Position numbers and translations under genes: made by a program | The notes under the pieces: generated by a model | What the model was told of the DNA's origin: nothing | What the model saw: only the letters and a program-made list of their open reading frames with translations | Database searches by the model: none | From: Litorimonas sp965205225 | Lineage (GTDB): Bacteria; Pseudomonadota; Alphaproteobacteria; Caulobacterales; Maricaulaceae | Direction: 5' to 3' | Length of the DNA stretch: 64,000 nucleotides | Assembly (NCBI GenBank): GCA_965205225.1 | Contig: CBDBFZ010000002.1 | Span: forward strand, 496,001-560,000 | Part shown: positions 36,404 to 45,140 of the stretch, one piece after another | Numbering within the stretch: the stretch's first letter is position 1 | Layout of the letters: the number at the start of each line of letters is the position of its first letter

Positions 36404-36770
36404 ATGGGTTATCAGAAGCTTCGGGACGATCAGTGGGCGATTATAGAGCCTTTTGTGCTTGGCGGGTGTAAGGGTAAGCGTGGCCCGCGCAGCAATGCAC
36501 GTAATGTCATCAATGCTCTGCTCTGGCTTGCCCGCAGCGGCGCGCGTTGGAGGGATATACCAGAGCGTTACGGCAAGTTCCATACGATCAAGATGTATTA
36601 TTACCGCTGGCTGGAGGTCGGAATAATAGATCAGATATTCGAGGCTTTGGTCAAGGAGGCTGACATGGCGTGGCTACAGATCGATAGTACGGTTATCAAA
36701 GTGCATAAACGTGCCGCGGGCACCTCGCTTAACTATTTCAAATATAGAGATTTTTCTGGCTACACCCCTG
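36404..36770 (+). pseudogene. IS5-family transposase, truncated
   Basis: The frame MGYQKLRDDQWAIIEPFVLG, then VINALLWLARSGARWRDIPE and YYRWLEVGIIDQIFEALVKE, then WLQIDSTVIKVHKRAAG, reaches the first catalytic Asp region of an IS5-type transposase and then runs into foreign sequence near 36770. The second and third catalytic residues are missing. Confidence 0.88.
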
Positions 36771-36997
36771 TCCGCGCTTGCCGTGCCGCTGGCCGCCGAA
36801 GTCGCGCGCGTCAACCACGACCTCTTCCGTGAAAACGTCATCGGCCTCACGCGCCAACTCTGACGCCATGATGTCGCGCAATCGGAGGCAATAATATGCC
36901 GCTGTCTTACGGCTCACACCAATCAGGCTGGGCTCCCAGTCACACAATGTTCGATAAGACTGTTTGGCTTATACTGACTTAATCGGCTCTTTCTCAT
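36738..36997 (-). pseudogene. IS1595-family transposase, N-terminal remnant
   Basis: From the ATG at 36997 the minus strand reads MRKSRLSQYKPNSLIEHCVT; then, after a shift, SLIGVSRKTAAYYCLRLRDI, then LAREADDVFTEEVVVDARDF with GGQRHGKRGQG, the zinc-ribbon-linked N-terminus of IS1595 (ISXO2-like) transposases up to the first catalytic Asp. It is cut at the junction with the IS5 piece. Confidence 0.85.
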
Positions 36998-37081
36998 AGT
37001 CCCTCAATAACATGAAAATCATGTTATCTGGGACAGCCCCAATTATTATTGTTATCCTAGCCAAGCCCAAAGGACGCAGAG

Positions 37082-37163
37082 CCGGGACCTAACGGAAAAA
37101 GATAAGGCAAGCGTCTTTCCTGCCGATAGGTCCCGGACCGTCGGGCAACGCCCTCGTCCGGGA
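37082..37163. repeat. Palindromic extragenic repeat (REP-like)
   Basis: CCGGGACCT (37082-37090) pairs with AGGTCCCGG (37128-37136), and TCCCGGAC (37131-37138) pairs with GTCCGGGA (37156-37163), giving two mutually exclusive hairpins. The GGTCCCGG/CCGGGACC type of palindrome resembles extragenic repeats of alphaproteobacteria. It lies just after the stop of the minus-strand nucleotidase gene and could also act in mRNA 3' end stability. Confidence 0.55.
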
Positions 37164-37180
37164 TGACAAGAGGGATTATC

Positions 37181-37864
37181 CTAAGGCCTGTTCTCGACCA
37201 GCCAACCTGTCATATCATCGGTGACCGCATCAACCCAGTCAACTTTTTGCACTGTGCCTGACGGGTGCGTGACTTTGGGCGCGCGGCTCCATCCGGGGTT
37301 TTCGCCGACCAGCACGGTTGTCATGCCCATCTGTTTGGGCACTTCCAAATTGCGGACCATATCCTCGAAGAAAATGGAAGTCGCCGGGTCAATATCAAAG
37401 ACGGAGTTGAACGTCTTATAGGCATCCCGCTTGGGTTTGGGGATATAGTGCGCGTCCTCGATCGCAAAACCGCCATCAAACAGATCGAGCAGGTTCAGAT
37501 GGCCCGCCACATTGCGAATGTGACCACGTGACCCATTGGTGAAAATCAGCTTTCGCCCTGGCAGGGCCTCTATGGCGGCTCTGAGTGCGGGTTGCGGCGT
37601 CAGCACGGAAAGATCGATATCATGGACATAGTCGAGAAACTCGGCTGGATCCATGCCGTGAACATTCATGAGCCCGGACAGTGTCGCGCCGTAATCGTGG
37701 AAATATTCTTCCTGCAGCGCGCGCGCGTGATCGGGCTGCAGCGCCAGATGCCGGGATATGAAGATCGTCATCTTCTTGCCAATGTCAGCGAAAAAACTGA
37801 CGTCGGCGCGGTAGAGCGTATTGTCCAGATCGAAGATCCAGGTCTTGATATTGGTAAGGTCCAT
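37181..37864 (-). CDS. HAD-family pyrimidine 5'-nucleotidase
   Basis: A 227-residue HAD-like hydrolase. Motif I is WIFDLDNTLYRAD (nucleophile Asp and general acid Asp), motif II FTNGSRGHI, motif III Lys near KPKRDAYKTF, and motif IV FFEDMVRNL. The sequence resembles SDT1-type pyrimidine 5'-nucleotidases, which dephosphorylate UMP/CMP or act on damaged nucleotides. It is in the same direction as argB, engB and yidC, a placement common in alphaproteobacteria. It lies 10 bases after the DUF1036 gene. Confidence 0.88.
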   Translation of the reverse strand: MDLTNIKTWIFDLDNTLYRADVSFFADIGKKMTIFISRHLALQPDHARALQEEYFHDYGATLSGLMNVHGMDPAEFLDYVHDIDLSVLTPQPALRAAIEALPGRKLIFTNGSRGHIRNVAGHLNLLDLFDGGFAIEDAHYIPKPKRDAYKTFNSVFDIDPATSIFFEDMVRNLEVPKQMGMTTVLVGENPGWSRAPKVTHPSGTVQKVDWVDAVTDDMTGWLVENRP

Positions 37865-37874
37865 GAGGGTCGGT

Positions 37875-38975
37875 CTAGCGCCGCAGGCCGCCGGGCAGAG
37901 GGGCTGCGAAATCGGTATCCGTCAGCCACATACGCGCGCCGGGTTCTCCGGTCGGGACGGGTCGGAACGGGGCCACCGTATAGCCCTGCTCCAGGCACAT
38001 TTCATTGCCGAACGCGTCGAATTTGGACTCCGCAATGCAGAATTGGGCCGGGCTTGCTGCGACGGTGCGCAAACGTAGGTCCGGGCCGTCTTCCGCTTCC
38101 TGTATAGCAAAGACATGCGCCTCGGTTCCGGCGAGCGGGATACTCAGGGGCCGTGTACAGTTGCCGACGAGCGCCTGCCACCACCCGCGCGAGCGCCACT
38201 GGCCATCATCGCGTGTTGCCACCGCTGCCCAAACCGTCGCGCGGCTTTCATTGCAGACTTCCAACCCGACTGTATCGCCAACTTTGCGGGCGGCGTCCAT
38301 CAGAGCCCGCATCAGCGGTTCACCGGTCAGGGTCGGACTCAGATCATTATCGGAGCGGAAATTTCTCAGCAGACGGGATGTTCTGCGCCCGGTCAGTCCG
38401 TCAATTCGGGAAATGTCATAACCCGCATCGCGCAGTAGGCGCTGCTGCGCAGCGACCACCGCCTTGTCCCGCCCATAGTCTGACGGTTCGACCAGTTTGG
38501 TCACCGGCTCACCCGGACGAACCGCAAAGTAATTGCGTATCGTCCGGTTGGCGAGGCGGCAATTTTCTGTGGCATCAGAGACGAAGTCCGCCCCGTCATC
38601 GACACAGAGCGGAGTCTTGCCCTTCCATTCCCGAACGCCACCTTGATGAATATCGGTGCTTTCCGCGAACAGGAAACGGGGCCCGGTAATCGGCGTCGTG
38701 ACAATCAAGCAGGACCCAGGCAGTACTTCGTCCCATCCTTTTGCCGCCATATGCGCGCCGCGCAGAAAGGCGCTGGTTGTGCGCAGGACATAGGAGGTTT
38801 CATTGCAGATCTGCCATTCGCGTGTCTGGCCGACTAGAGTTGGATTCGGCGGCAGGATCTGAGAGGTGGGATGATCTCCGGCGTTCTGAGCGAAGGCCGG
38901 CAGGGACAGCAGACAGGCGGCCAGCGTGACAAACGCCCTGACTATGATCCGGACTCGCACCCATCCATCAGGCAT
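37875..38975 (-). CDS. Secreted DUF1036-type protein with peptidoglycan-binding-like region
   Basis: About 366 residues. The start at 38975 gives a signal peptide (RIIVRAFVTLAACLLSLPAF before AQNAG) and overlaps the end of argB by eight bases (ATGCCTGA). Two copies of a DUF1036-like module are visible: WQICNETSYVLRTTSAFLRG with GWDEVLPGSCLIV, and GLEVCNESRATVWAAVATRD with GWWQALVGNCTRPL. Between them lies a stretch like a peptidoglycan-binding domain (QQRLLRDAGYDISRIDGLTG). Function unknown. It is translated in the argB-nucleotidase operon, yet is predicted to be exported. Confidence 0.8.
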   Translation of the reverse strand: MPDGWVRVRIIVRAFVTLAACLLSLPAFAQNAGDHPTSQILPPNPTLVGQTREWQICNETSYVLRTTSAFLRGAHMAAKGWDEVLPGSCLIVTTPITGPRFLFAESTDIHQGGVREWKGKTPLCVDDGADFVSDATENCRLANRTIRNYFAVRPGEPVTKLVEPSDYGRDKAVVAAQQRLLRDAGYDISRIDGLTGRRTSRLLRNFRSDNDLSPTLTGEPLMRALMDAARKVGDTVGLEVCNESRATVWAAVATRDDGQWRSRGWWQALVGNCTRPLSIPLAGTEAHVFAIQEAEDGPDLRLRTVAASPAQFCIAESKFDAFGNEMCLEQGYTVAPFRPVPTGEPGARMWLTDTDFAAPLPGGLRR

Positions 38976-39849
38976 GAATGAGTGTCCCCGCGCCTTCGTT
39001 TGTGAACAGTTCGACCAACAGGCCATGTGCCTGGCGGCCATTGAGGATGACAACAGCTTCAACGCCGTCGGCTACGGCGTCCATGGCGGTCGTCAGTTTC
39101 GGGATCATGCCGCCTTGGGCGGTGCCATCATCAATCAGCGTCTGGACATCCTGCTGGGACAGATCAGTCAGCAGGCATTTGTCCCTGTCCATGACGCCCT
39201 CAACATCGGTCATCAGCATAAGGCGAGAGGCGCCCAGGGCAGCCGCCAGCGTTCCAGCAGCCGTGTCGGCATTGATGTTGAAGCTGTTGCCATTGTCATC
39301 GGCAGAAATGGGCGAAACGACAGGAATGAACCCATCATCGGTCAGTGTTGTGAGCACATGTGTATCGGTCGCGACAGGCACGCCGGCAAAACCTAGCCCT
39401 TTGGCTTTGGGGGCTGCCGTAATCAAGCGGGCATCGCGACCTGATAGGCCGACGGCCCGCCCGCCGGCGCAGTTAATAGCGGAGACAATGGCTTTATTGA
39501 TCGCGCCTGAGAGAACCATTTCCGCAACGCCGACTGTTTCCATGTCGGAAACACGCAGGCCGTCCTTGAATTCGGTCTTGATATTGAGGCGGCTCAGCAT
39601 GGAACCAATCTGAGGGCCGCCGCCATGCACGACCACAGGCTGGACGCCGACCTGGCGAAGCAGGACAATGTCGCGCGCGAAATCCGCCATCAGTCCCGGC
39701 GTACTCATCGCGTGACCACCAAACTTAACGACGATGATGGCTCCGGCATGGCGCTGGAGGAAAGGCAGGGCGCGCGACAAAGTGGCGGCGGAGGTCCATC
39801 CGCCTTCATTTTTGCGACGGTTTGCGGCCATCTCATACTCCTGCGTCAT
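38968..39849 (-). CDS. argB: Acetylglutamate kinase
   Basis: About 293 residues from the ATG at 39849. It phosphorylates N-acetylglutamate in arginine biosynthesis. Conserved elements: IIVVKFGGHAMSTPGLM (phosphate-binding Lys and GG), VVVHGGGPQIGSML, the acetylglutamate loop GLRVSD, SFNINADTAAGTLAAAL, MLMTDVEGVMD and GGMIPKL. It lies between engB and the DUF1036 gene on the same strand, its start adjoining the engB stop by a short overlap region. A start at 39831 (MAANRRK) is also possible. Confidence 0.94.
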   Translation of the reverse strand: MTQEYEMAANRRKNEGGWTSAATLSRALPFLQRHAGAIIVVKFGGHAMSTPGLMADFARDIVLLRQVGVQPVVVHGGGPQIGSMLSRLNIKTEFKDGLRVSDMETVGVAEMVLSGAINKAIVSAINCAGGRAVGLSGRDARLITAAPKAKGLGFAGVPVATDTHVLTTLTDDGFIPVVSPISADDNGNSFNINADTAAGTLAAALGASRLMLMTDVEGVMDRDKCLLTDLSQQDVQTLIDDGTAQGGMIPKLTTAMDAVADGVEAVVILNGRQAHGLLVELFTNEGAGTLIHA

Positions 39850-39856
39850 ACGCTGT

Positions 39857-40564
39857 CTATACGGGCTCGACCGGCAGGGCCAAACTAGCAATTTCAGCGC
39901 GAAGCTCCGGCATGCCGAGGCCTTTGTCAGAGCTGGTCAAGGCCACGACCGGGAAGGCAGCGGGGCGTTTGGCCAGCGCGTTCGCTGTTTCCGCATGCAT
40001 CCAGGCCAGTTTACCCTTTTTCAGCTTGTCGGACTTTGTCAGCACGACCTGATAGGTGACCGCCATTTCGCCCAGCATATCCATTAACTCCTGATCGACC
40101 GGCATCAGACCGCGACGGCTATCGACCAGCACGAAGACTCGGCGAAGCGTCGCCCGTTCGCGCAGAAAGGCGCGGGTTAGCCGGTTCCACACCGCAACCT
40201 TGTGCTTGGGGGCTTTGGCGTAACCATAGCCTGGCAGATCGATCAGATGCAGCCGGTCTTGAGCCGAAAAATAGTTGAGTTCCTGGGTCCGGCCCGGTGT
40301 GTTGGATGTGCAGGCCAATCCGCTCTGGTTGGTCAACGCATTGATCAGAGTCGATTTTCCGACATTGGACCGACCCGCAAAACACACTTCCGGCAGGCCC
40401 ATTGGCGGCAGCGTGTCGAGAGACACGGCCGACTTCATGAATGTGACCGGACGGGCAAAGAGCAGCCGCCCATCCTCGATCTGCTGCGAACTATAGTCGG
40501 TCGTTGCTAGGGCAGAGGCCCCTCTGTGTCGGATATTTGCGATGTATCCGTCACTCCGCCGCAT
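39857..40564 (-). CDS. engB: Ribosome biogenesis GTP-binding protein YihA/EngB
   Basis: About 235 residues. The GTPase motifs are GRSNVGKS (G1), the switch TPGRTQELNYF, DLPGYG (G3) and TKSDK (G4). The protein takes part in late assembly of the large ribosomal subunit. I chose the ATG at 40564, which overlaps the end of yidC by 14 bases; the frame is open to 40669 but that extension lies within yidC. The order yidC-engB-argB is typical for alphaproteobacteria. Confidence 0.92.
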   Translation of the reverse strand: MRRSDGYIANIRHRGASALATTDYSSQQIEDGRLLFARPVTFMKSAVSLDTLPPMGLPEVCFAGRSNVGKSTLINALTNQSGLACTSNTPGRTQELNYFSAQDRLHLIDLPGYGYAKAPKHKVAVWNRLTRAFLRERATLRRVFVLVDSRRGLMPVDQELMDMLGEMAVTYQVVLTKSDKLKKGKLAWMHAETANALAKRPAAFPVVALTSSDKGLGMPELRAEIASLALPVEPV

Positions 40565-42323
40565 CAACCGGGTCATGACGACCGAAGATCTTGCGGAAAA
40601 AGGCATCAACGGGTGTGTCCACATTGTTCTTCTTGGTGATGTACCATTGCTGCAGGAAGGACAGGACATTGTTCCAGACCCAGTAGAGCAGCAAGCCGGC
40701 AGGGAAACTGGCCAGAATGAACATGAACAGCCACGGCATCAGCTTGAATATTTTTGCCTGCGTCGGATCGCCTGTTGGCGGTGTCAGCATATACATCAGG
40801 CTCATCGACGCGCCATAGAGAATGGCCAGCGGGCCCAGTGCGATGAACGCCAGAACGCCTTCGGGGCGACCATTAAAGGGCAGGAAACCAAAACCGTTGA
40901 GGATCGAAATCGGCTCTGCGGCCGACAGATCCTGAATATAGCCAATGAACGGCTCGTGGCGCAGGTCAATGTCGATGAATACGGCTTTATAAAGCGCGAA
41001 GAAGACGAACATGGTTGGAATGATCGGCAGGCACCCGGCGGCGGGATTAACGCCTTCCTTCTTATACAAGCCCATCATTTCCTTCTGCAGTTTAACGCGG
41101 TCATCTTTATAGCGCTCCTGCATCTTCTTCACTTCAGGCATGACCTTTTTCATCTTGGCCTGGCTTTTATACTGCTTGTTGAACAGCGGGAACATGAGCA
41201 GCTTGATGAAGAAGGTGAGCGCCAGAATACCCAACCCGTAATTGCCGAGCAACTGACCGAGTTTGGACAGGGCCCACATGATCGGCCGGACGAGAAGCCC
41301 CATGGCGCCCCAGTCGATGGCGCGGCTCATCCCGATAATGCCAAGATATTCTTCATAGGATTCCAGCACGTCGCGTTCCTTTGCCCCGGCATAAAGATAG
41401 CCCGTGGATTCAATTGTCGCGCCGGGCGTGAGGGTCATGGCATCCGCCGTATAGACCGCGTCCCAAACGTCTTTTCCGTCAATCAGAGAATGGCGATAAT
41501 CAACTGTGGTCCGGCCGTCCTGCGGCGCGATAGCCGCATGCAGCCAGTATTTGTCAGTCAGACCCGTCCAGCCGGCCTGCCCCGACTCCGTCCAGTTTTT
41601 CTTGACCGTTTTCTTATAGGTCTGATCATGGTAGCTGTCGTCGAGGACCGAGATCGGGCCTTCCTGAATGATGAAGAAATTTGTCAGGCCAAGCGGCATG
41701 GTGATCTGCCGGGCCACACCGCGGCGAGCCAATGTGACAGGTTGAGCGCCTGTATTGGTCAGCACATCGTCGGTTGTGATCAGGAAATGATCATCGACTG
41801 AGAGGGTTCGGGTGATATCCACACCGTCAATAGTGGTTTGCAGAACGACCGGGGTGGCCGGGGTCAGCGTTTCTCCGGAGACAACAGTCCAGACTGTGTC
41901 GAGGCCAAGATTGTCGCCGGCCATTCCGGGCATGGTCCAGTTATCGGCCACAAGCGAAGCGCGTTCTCCGCCATAAGGCGACAGCAGCTCAACCTTCCCG
42001 TCCTCCGGGTTGAGGGTCTTATCATAGTCATTGAGCGTGACATCATCGAGGCGCGAACCGGTCGTCAGCAAGCTACCGCGAATGCCCGGCGCATCAATCT
42101 GGATACGGACGCCGCTGGCGATCAGCACCTCGCGCGGCTGGTTCACAGTGGCTACTTCTGCCGGAGTCGTGGCAGCAGCCTGTTCGGCGATCAGCCGCTC
42201 CATCTCCAGTTCAGCATCCGCGCGGGCGGCCTGCTGCGTTGGCAGGACGAAAAAGAAGTAATAGGCCATGAACACAAGGCCCGACAAGACCATGGCCAAG
42301 ATGAATCTGCGCTGGTCTTCCAT
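40551..42323 (-). CDS. yidC: Membrane protein insertase YidC
   Basis: A 590-residue inner-membrane insertase of the Gram-negative type. There is an N-terminal anchor (ILAMVLSGLVFMAYYFFFVL), a large periplasmic beta-domain (about 60-370), then the conserved five-helix core, including NYGLGILALTFFIKLLMFPL, the QERYKDDRVKLQKEMMGLYK coiled region, the YKKEGVNPAAGCLPI loop and LLYWVWNNVLSFLQQWYI. It inserts membrane proteins alone or with SecYEG. It lies 60 bases after rnpA. Confidence 0.96.
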   Translation of the reverse strand: MEDQRRFILAMVLSGLVFMAYYFFFVLPTQQAARADAELEMERLIAEQAAATTPAEVATVNQPREVLIASGVRIQIDAPGIRGSLLTTGSRLDDVTLNDYDKTLNPEDGKVELLSPYGGERASLVADNWTMPGMAGDNLGLDTVWTVVSGETLTPATPVVLQTTIDGVDITRTLSVDDHFLITTDDVLTNTGAQPVTLARRGVARQITMPLGLTNFFIIQEGPISVLDDSYHDQTYKKTVKKNWTESGQAGWTGLTDKYWLHAAIAPQDGRTTVDYRHSLIDGKDVWDAVYTADAMTLTPGATIESTGYLYAGAKERDVLESYEEYLGIIGMSRAIDWGAMGLLVRPIMWALSKLGQLLGNYGLGILALTFFIKLLMFPLFNKQYKSQAKMKKVMPEVKKMQERYKDDRVKLQKEMMGLYKKEGVNPAAGCLPIIPTMFVFFALYKAVFIDIDLRHEPFIGYIQDLSAAEPISILNGFGFLPFNGRPEGVLAFIALGPLAILYGASMSLMYMLTPPTGDPTQAKIFKLMPWLFMFILASFPAGLLLYWVWNNVLSFLQQWYITKKNNVDTPVDAFFRKIFGRHDPVDAAE

Positions 42324-42383
42324 AAGAGGTGCTCAGGCTGGAAAGTGGATTGGCGGCCGACGCAAAGCTGCGACGGATCGGAA

Positions 42384-42779
42384 TTAGGATCGAGTTTGGT
42401 CTTGGGCGGGGCTTTGCCCCGTTCCGGGGTCAGATTGCAAGACTGATTGCAGCGCTTTGCGTGTATCTTGCAGCAGCCGGTCCCAATCACGCGTAGGGGT
42501 CCGGTCGCGCGCGATCAGCACATAATCATGACCGGGACATCCCAGGCTAGGCAAAAGCTGCCTCGCGACGTCGCGCAGGCGGCGTTTGGCGCGGTTGCGC
42601 ATGACAGAATTTCCGATCCTCTTGGTCGCAGTGACGCCGAAGCGGATCGACTGGTGGGCAGCATTGACGCGGCATTGCACTACGACGGCGCCGCGCGCCG
42701 CATAGTCGCCCTCTCGAACATACAAAAACTCGGAATGCAGGCTCAGCGTCCCGAGTTTTCTTGTCTCAATCTTCGTCAT
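42384..42779 (-). CDS. rnpA: Ribonuclease P protein component
   Basis: About 131 residues from the ATG at 42779. It is a basic protein with the RNR signature GNSVMRNRAKRRLRDVARQL and the preceding FGVTATKRI strand. It assists the catalytic RNA in tRNA 5' maturation. The C-terminus has an extra tail (DPGTGQSPAQDQTRS). The frame is open to 42908, overlapping rpmH, but the shorter start gives the usual length. Confidence 0.93.
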   Translation of the reverse strand: MTKIETRKLGTLSLHSEFLYVREGDYAARGAVVVQCRVNAAHQSIRFGVTATKRIGNSVMRNRAKRRLRDVARQLLPSLGCPGHDYVLIARDRTPTRDWDRLLQDTRKALQSVLQSDPGTGQSPAQDQTRS

Positions 42780-42801
42780 GGGCGTATGCCCAATGAGAGA
42801 T

Positions 42802-42936
42802 CTATGCGGACAGGACCTTGCGGCCCTTGGCGCGGCGGCGCGCCAGAATCTTACGACCATTTTTCGTCGACATACGCGAGCGGAAGCCGTGACGGCGGGC
42901 GCGAACAAGGTTGGACGGCTGGAAAGTACGTTTCAT
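42802..42936 (-). CDS. rpmH: 50S ribosomal protein L34
   Basis: A 44-residue protein: MKRTFQPSNLVRARRHGFRS, with the remainder up to GRKVLSA. It is nearly identical to L34 of other alphaproteobacteria. The gene is 22 bases upstream of rnpA, the universal rpmH-rnpA order. Confidence 0.97.
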   Translation of the reverse strand: MKRTFQPSNLVRARRHGFRSRMSTKNGRKILARRRAKGRKVLSA

Positions 42937-43076
42937 CTGACTACTCTATTGAAAGTGACGGCCTTCGTGCGACCGCTTGTAGAAACCGTCGGGCCTGTCG
43001 AAATTATAGAGGCGGACATTATGAGCGAGCGCCGATGAAGTCAAGCGCGCCGGCCAGAGCAAAAAAGACCAAGCGA

Positions 43077-43112
43077 TCAAACTCCAGAGGCCTTGAGGCG
43101 GCGGAGGATCAT
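43077..43112 (-). pseudogene. 5' scrap of a DUF6090-like gene
   Basis: From the ATG at 43112 the frame reads MILRRLKASGV and stops. The first five codons are the same as the start of the larger DUF6090-like remnant at 44022, so this is probably a second, almost wholly deleted copy. Confidence 0.4.
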
Positions 43113-43165
43113 GGCATGCCCTTCGCTTGCGAAACACCCAACGCATCATTCAACAGGTCTTATAT

Positions 43166-43348
43166 TTATTCCAACTGCGTCAGTTCATGTTGGATCAGGA
43201 AATTCGTGTTAGCAAAAAGCCGCTCCCGATTGTCAATCAGATCATTTTGAAGGTCAAGATTACCGATCATGAGTTCGAGGTGACATTCCGAGAAATTACC
43301 TTCACCAATATTCGACGAGGGTACCGATAATGCAAATAAGTCGGCCAA
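43166..43348 (-). pseudogene. DUF6090-like protein, C-terminal fragment
   Basis: The frame GNLDLQNDLIDNRERLFANT, ending in NFLIQHELTQLE, resembles the C-terminal helical part of DUF6090-type membrane proteins. It may be the end of the same gene whose N-terminal half lies at 43640-44022, with about 290 foreign bases between. Confidence 0.5.
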
Positions 43349-43355
43349 TTCGATT

Positions 43356-43404
43356 ATTAGAGCCTGCGAAAAACATGGGTTATTATAGCGCCGCAGGCTC
43401 TAAT
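43356..43404. repeat. Perfect 13-base inverted repeat (hairpin)
   Basis: ATTAGAGCCTGCG at 43356-43368 is repeated inverted as CGCAGGCTCTAAT at 43392-43404, with a 23-base loop. No T-run follows on either strand. It lies at the junction between two parts of a decayed gene and may mark the end of an inserted element or a small palindromic repeat. Confidence 0.6.
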
Positions 43405-43639
43405 GCGCGTAATCAAAACACTTAACAAGAAAACAACATGCCTAAGAAACAAAAGCACTTTTCTGTCTACAAAGCTGTGGGCAATTTTATCGGTGCTCCC
43501 TTTGAGATTATCGTGGCGATCATACTCTTAGGCTTTGCTATTGACAATGTGCGTTGGATAAATATAGCGCGCGATAATCCGCCTACCTTGAATATTGGTG
43601 CGGCGGGACTCACGGGCCGAAAAACTCTGCTAGAAGGAC

Positions 43640-44022
43640 AGGATCGCGGCGCGCGATTCTGCGTTACGAAAAATGGATATTCGCCCTGTGGTAAACAGCT
43701 CTTCGATCATCGGCATCGTGCGAGCCCCGATATCATAAATATCAGATTCAAAAATGGAAATGCATTGTGAGGGTGTCAGTTCCGCTTGCGCCTCCTCCGC
43801 ATCAATCAGAATGCCCTTCCTTTTCCTCCATCAACATGCGCAAGGGCCGCAGCAGGGCTTCCATTTCCCGATTAAAATTTGCCAGATAACCCGCTTCAAG
43901 GCTGCGTTCCAGTTATTGATTTGCAGCGCGATTAGCACGCCTGCAATCACCAGCACGAACTCGATTAGAACGACGACCCAGTCCTGGCGTTTCAAAGCAA
44001 AGGTAACACGGCGGAGGATCAT
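43640..44022 (-). pseudogene. DUF6090-like membrane protein, N-terminal and middle part, broken
   Basis: From the ATG at 44022: MILRRVTFALKRQDWVVVLI with EFVLVIAGVLIALQINNWN, a membrane helix typical of the family; then, after a frameshift, AEEAQAELTPSQCISIFESD and TMPMIEELFTTGRISIFRNA, then a stop. The segment from 43438 upward that is open on the plus strand overlaps this and is not taken as a gene. Confidence 0.65.
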
Positions 44023-44473
44023 TTGTCTGAGTTCCGTTGTTATTGGGAAGAGCGGCCTCACCCTCTTGGTCAGGAAACAGCCATGCCGTGCCGATAGGCG
44101 GCGGGGCCGATGGAGACATGGGAATGGCCCTCCAGTACGGTTGTTTTCAGTACCCAGGGCGTCGCTCGATCGCTGCTCAATAGGATCGCCATACTTGCAT
44201 GGTGTTTTCATATCGCTCCAGTTCATCTCCACCTGACGATCAGGCGCGGCTTTGTTGGCGGCATATCGCCAAAATCAGCGTTCAGAAAATAGGATATATT
44301 ATGATGTATTATATAGTGAATGGCGGGATTACTGGCGATGTGCCCCCAGAACAGATCGCGTTGGTTCAGAGCCGTAAACAGCACGAACCGTCCGCCCAGT
44401 GAGTTTGCGGATATTCACGGGCGAGGCATTAAAGCCTTCTATCCGTATCAGCCGCCGATAGGCGCATCGCCCG

Positions 44474-44973
44474 TCAGGACTGACAATATCGATTCCAATG
44501 TGTTCCCGTGATTGTAATGGCGCGGTCGCGTGCCGTGTTGACATGGCTGAGATTGAGCGCGTCCTCGACCTTATGCGTGATGGTCATGGTCGCATAATTG
44601 ATATCATAAGTCCCGAAATAGGCGAGATAGCCGCGCGCGGCCTCTATACGTTGTGCGTCGCTGGGTCGGCCTTCATATCGGGCGGGCGGGGGCGTCTTCA
44701 TAATTTGAATCGAGAGCTGGCCGTCCGGTGTATAGATAAAAGCTCCTTTCGGAGGGTTGCCAAAGGGCTCCAGGGGGTTCCATCAGCATTGTAATTGGTC
44801 AGTTCTTCCAGCTGCCAGACTCCGATGATGGAGGGCGGATAAGCCGTGATTTGGACCTGCGCGGTGGTGGGCAAACCCGCCAACGACAGACCCAGCCAGA
44901 GACAAAGGTTGATGATCGCGACGGCGAACCAGTTCTGGTCCTTCACATGCTCACTGACGCGTCTGAGTAACAT
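44474..44973 (-). pseudogene. Lipocalin-like domain protein with a DUF6090-type 5' end, broken
   Basis: From the ATG at 44973: MLLRRVSEHVKDQNWFAVAI (the DUF6090-type start), which runs into a signal-peptide-like stretch and SIIGVWQLEELTNYNADGTP. A shift in a run of five C bases then leads to GAFIYTPDGQLSIQIMKTPP and ARGYLAYFGTYDINYATMTI, the Lipocalin_5 pattern. The 3' end is out of frame as well; scraps continue to about 44320. Confidence 0.7.
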
Positions 44974-45140
44974 TCTTGGCCTCCTCGGCGCCGTCATGGC
45001 GGCGATAGAGGTGGAATGCCAATCCGGAAGCGTATGAAAACGGATTTTTGCCTGCTGCCTCTCGCCAATGTGATCTGTCGTGTGCAGCCTGTTCAGGTTG
45101 AGCGAGTTAGACGCATCCATGTTACACAGGACTATGACCC

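Larger units (their letters stand above)
36303..37040. mobile_element. Hybrid IS1595/IS5 remnant with matched outer inverted repeats
   Basis: An 18-base perfect inverted repeat bounds the segment: GGGGCTGTCCCAGATAAC at 36303-36320 and its complement at 37023-37040. Inside are an N-terminal IS5-type transposase piece on the plus strand and an N-terminal IS1595-type piece on the minus strand. The flanking eight bases on the two sides do not match, so no target-site duplication is visible. About 740 bases in total; neither transposase is complete. Confidence 0.8.

Noticed and set aside
40542..41801. A 419-codon plus-strand frame
   Set aside because: It lies antisense to yidC, whose product matches its family over the full length. 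No known domain appears in the plus-strand product.
42780..42908. N-terminal extension of RnpA overlapping rpmH
   Set aside because: Extended RnpA with an overlapping L34 gene is known in Thermus, but here the extension is not needed for the family length and rpmH is a perfect separate gene.
43438..43770. A 110-codon plus-strand frame with a hydrophobic segment
   Set aside because: Its second half is antisense to the recognisable DUF6090-like remnant, and there is no ribosome binding site.
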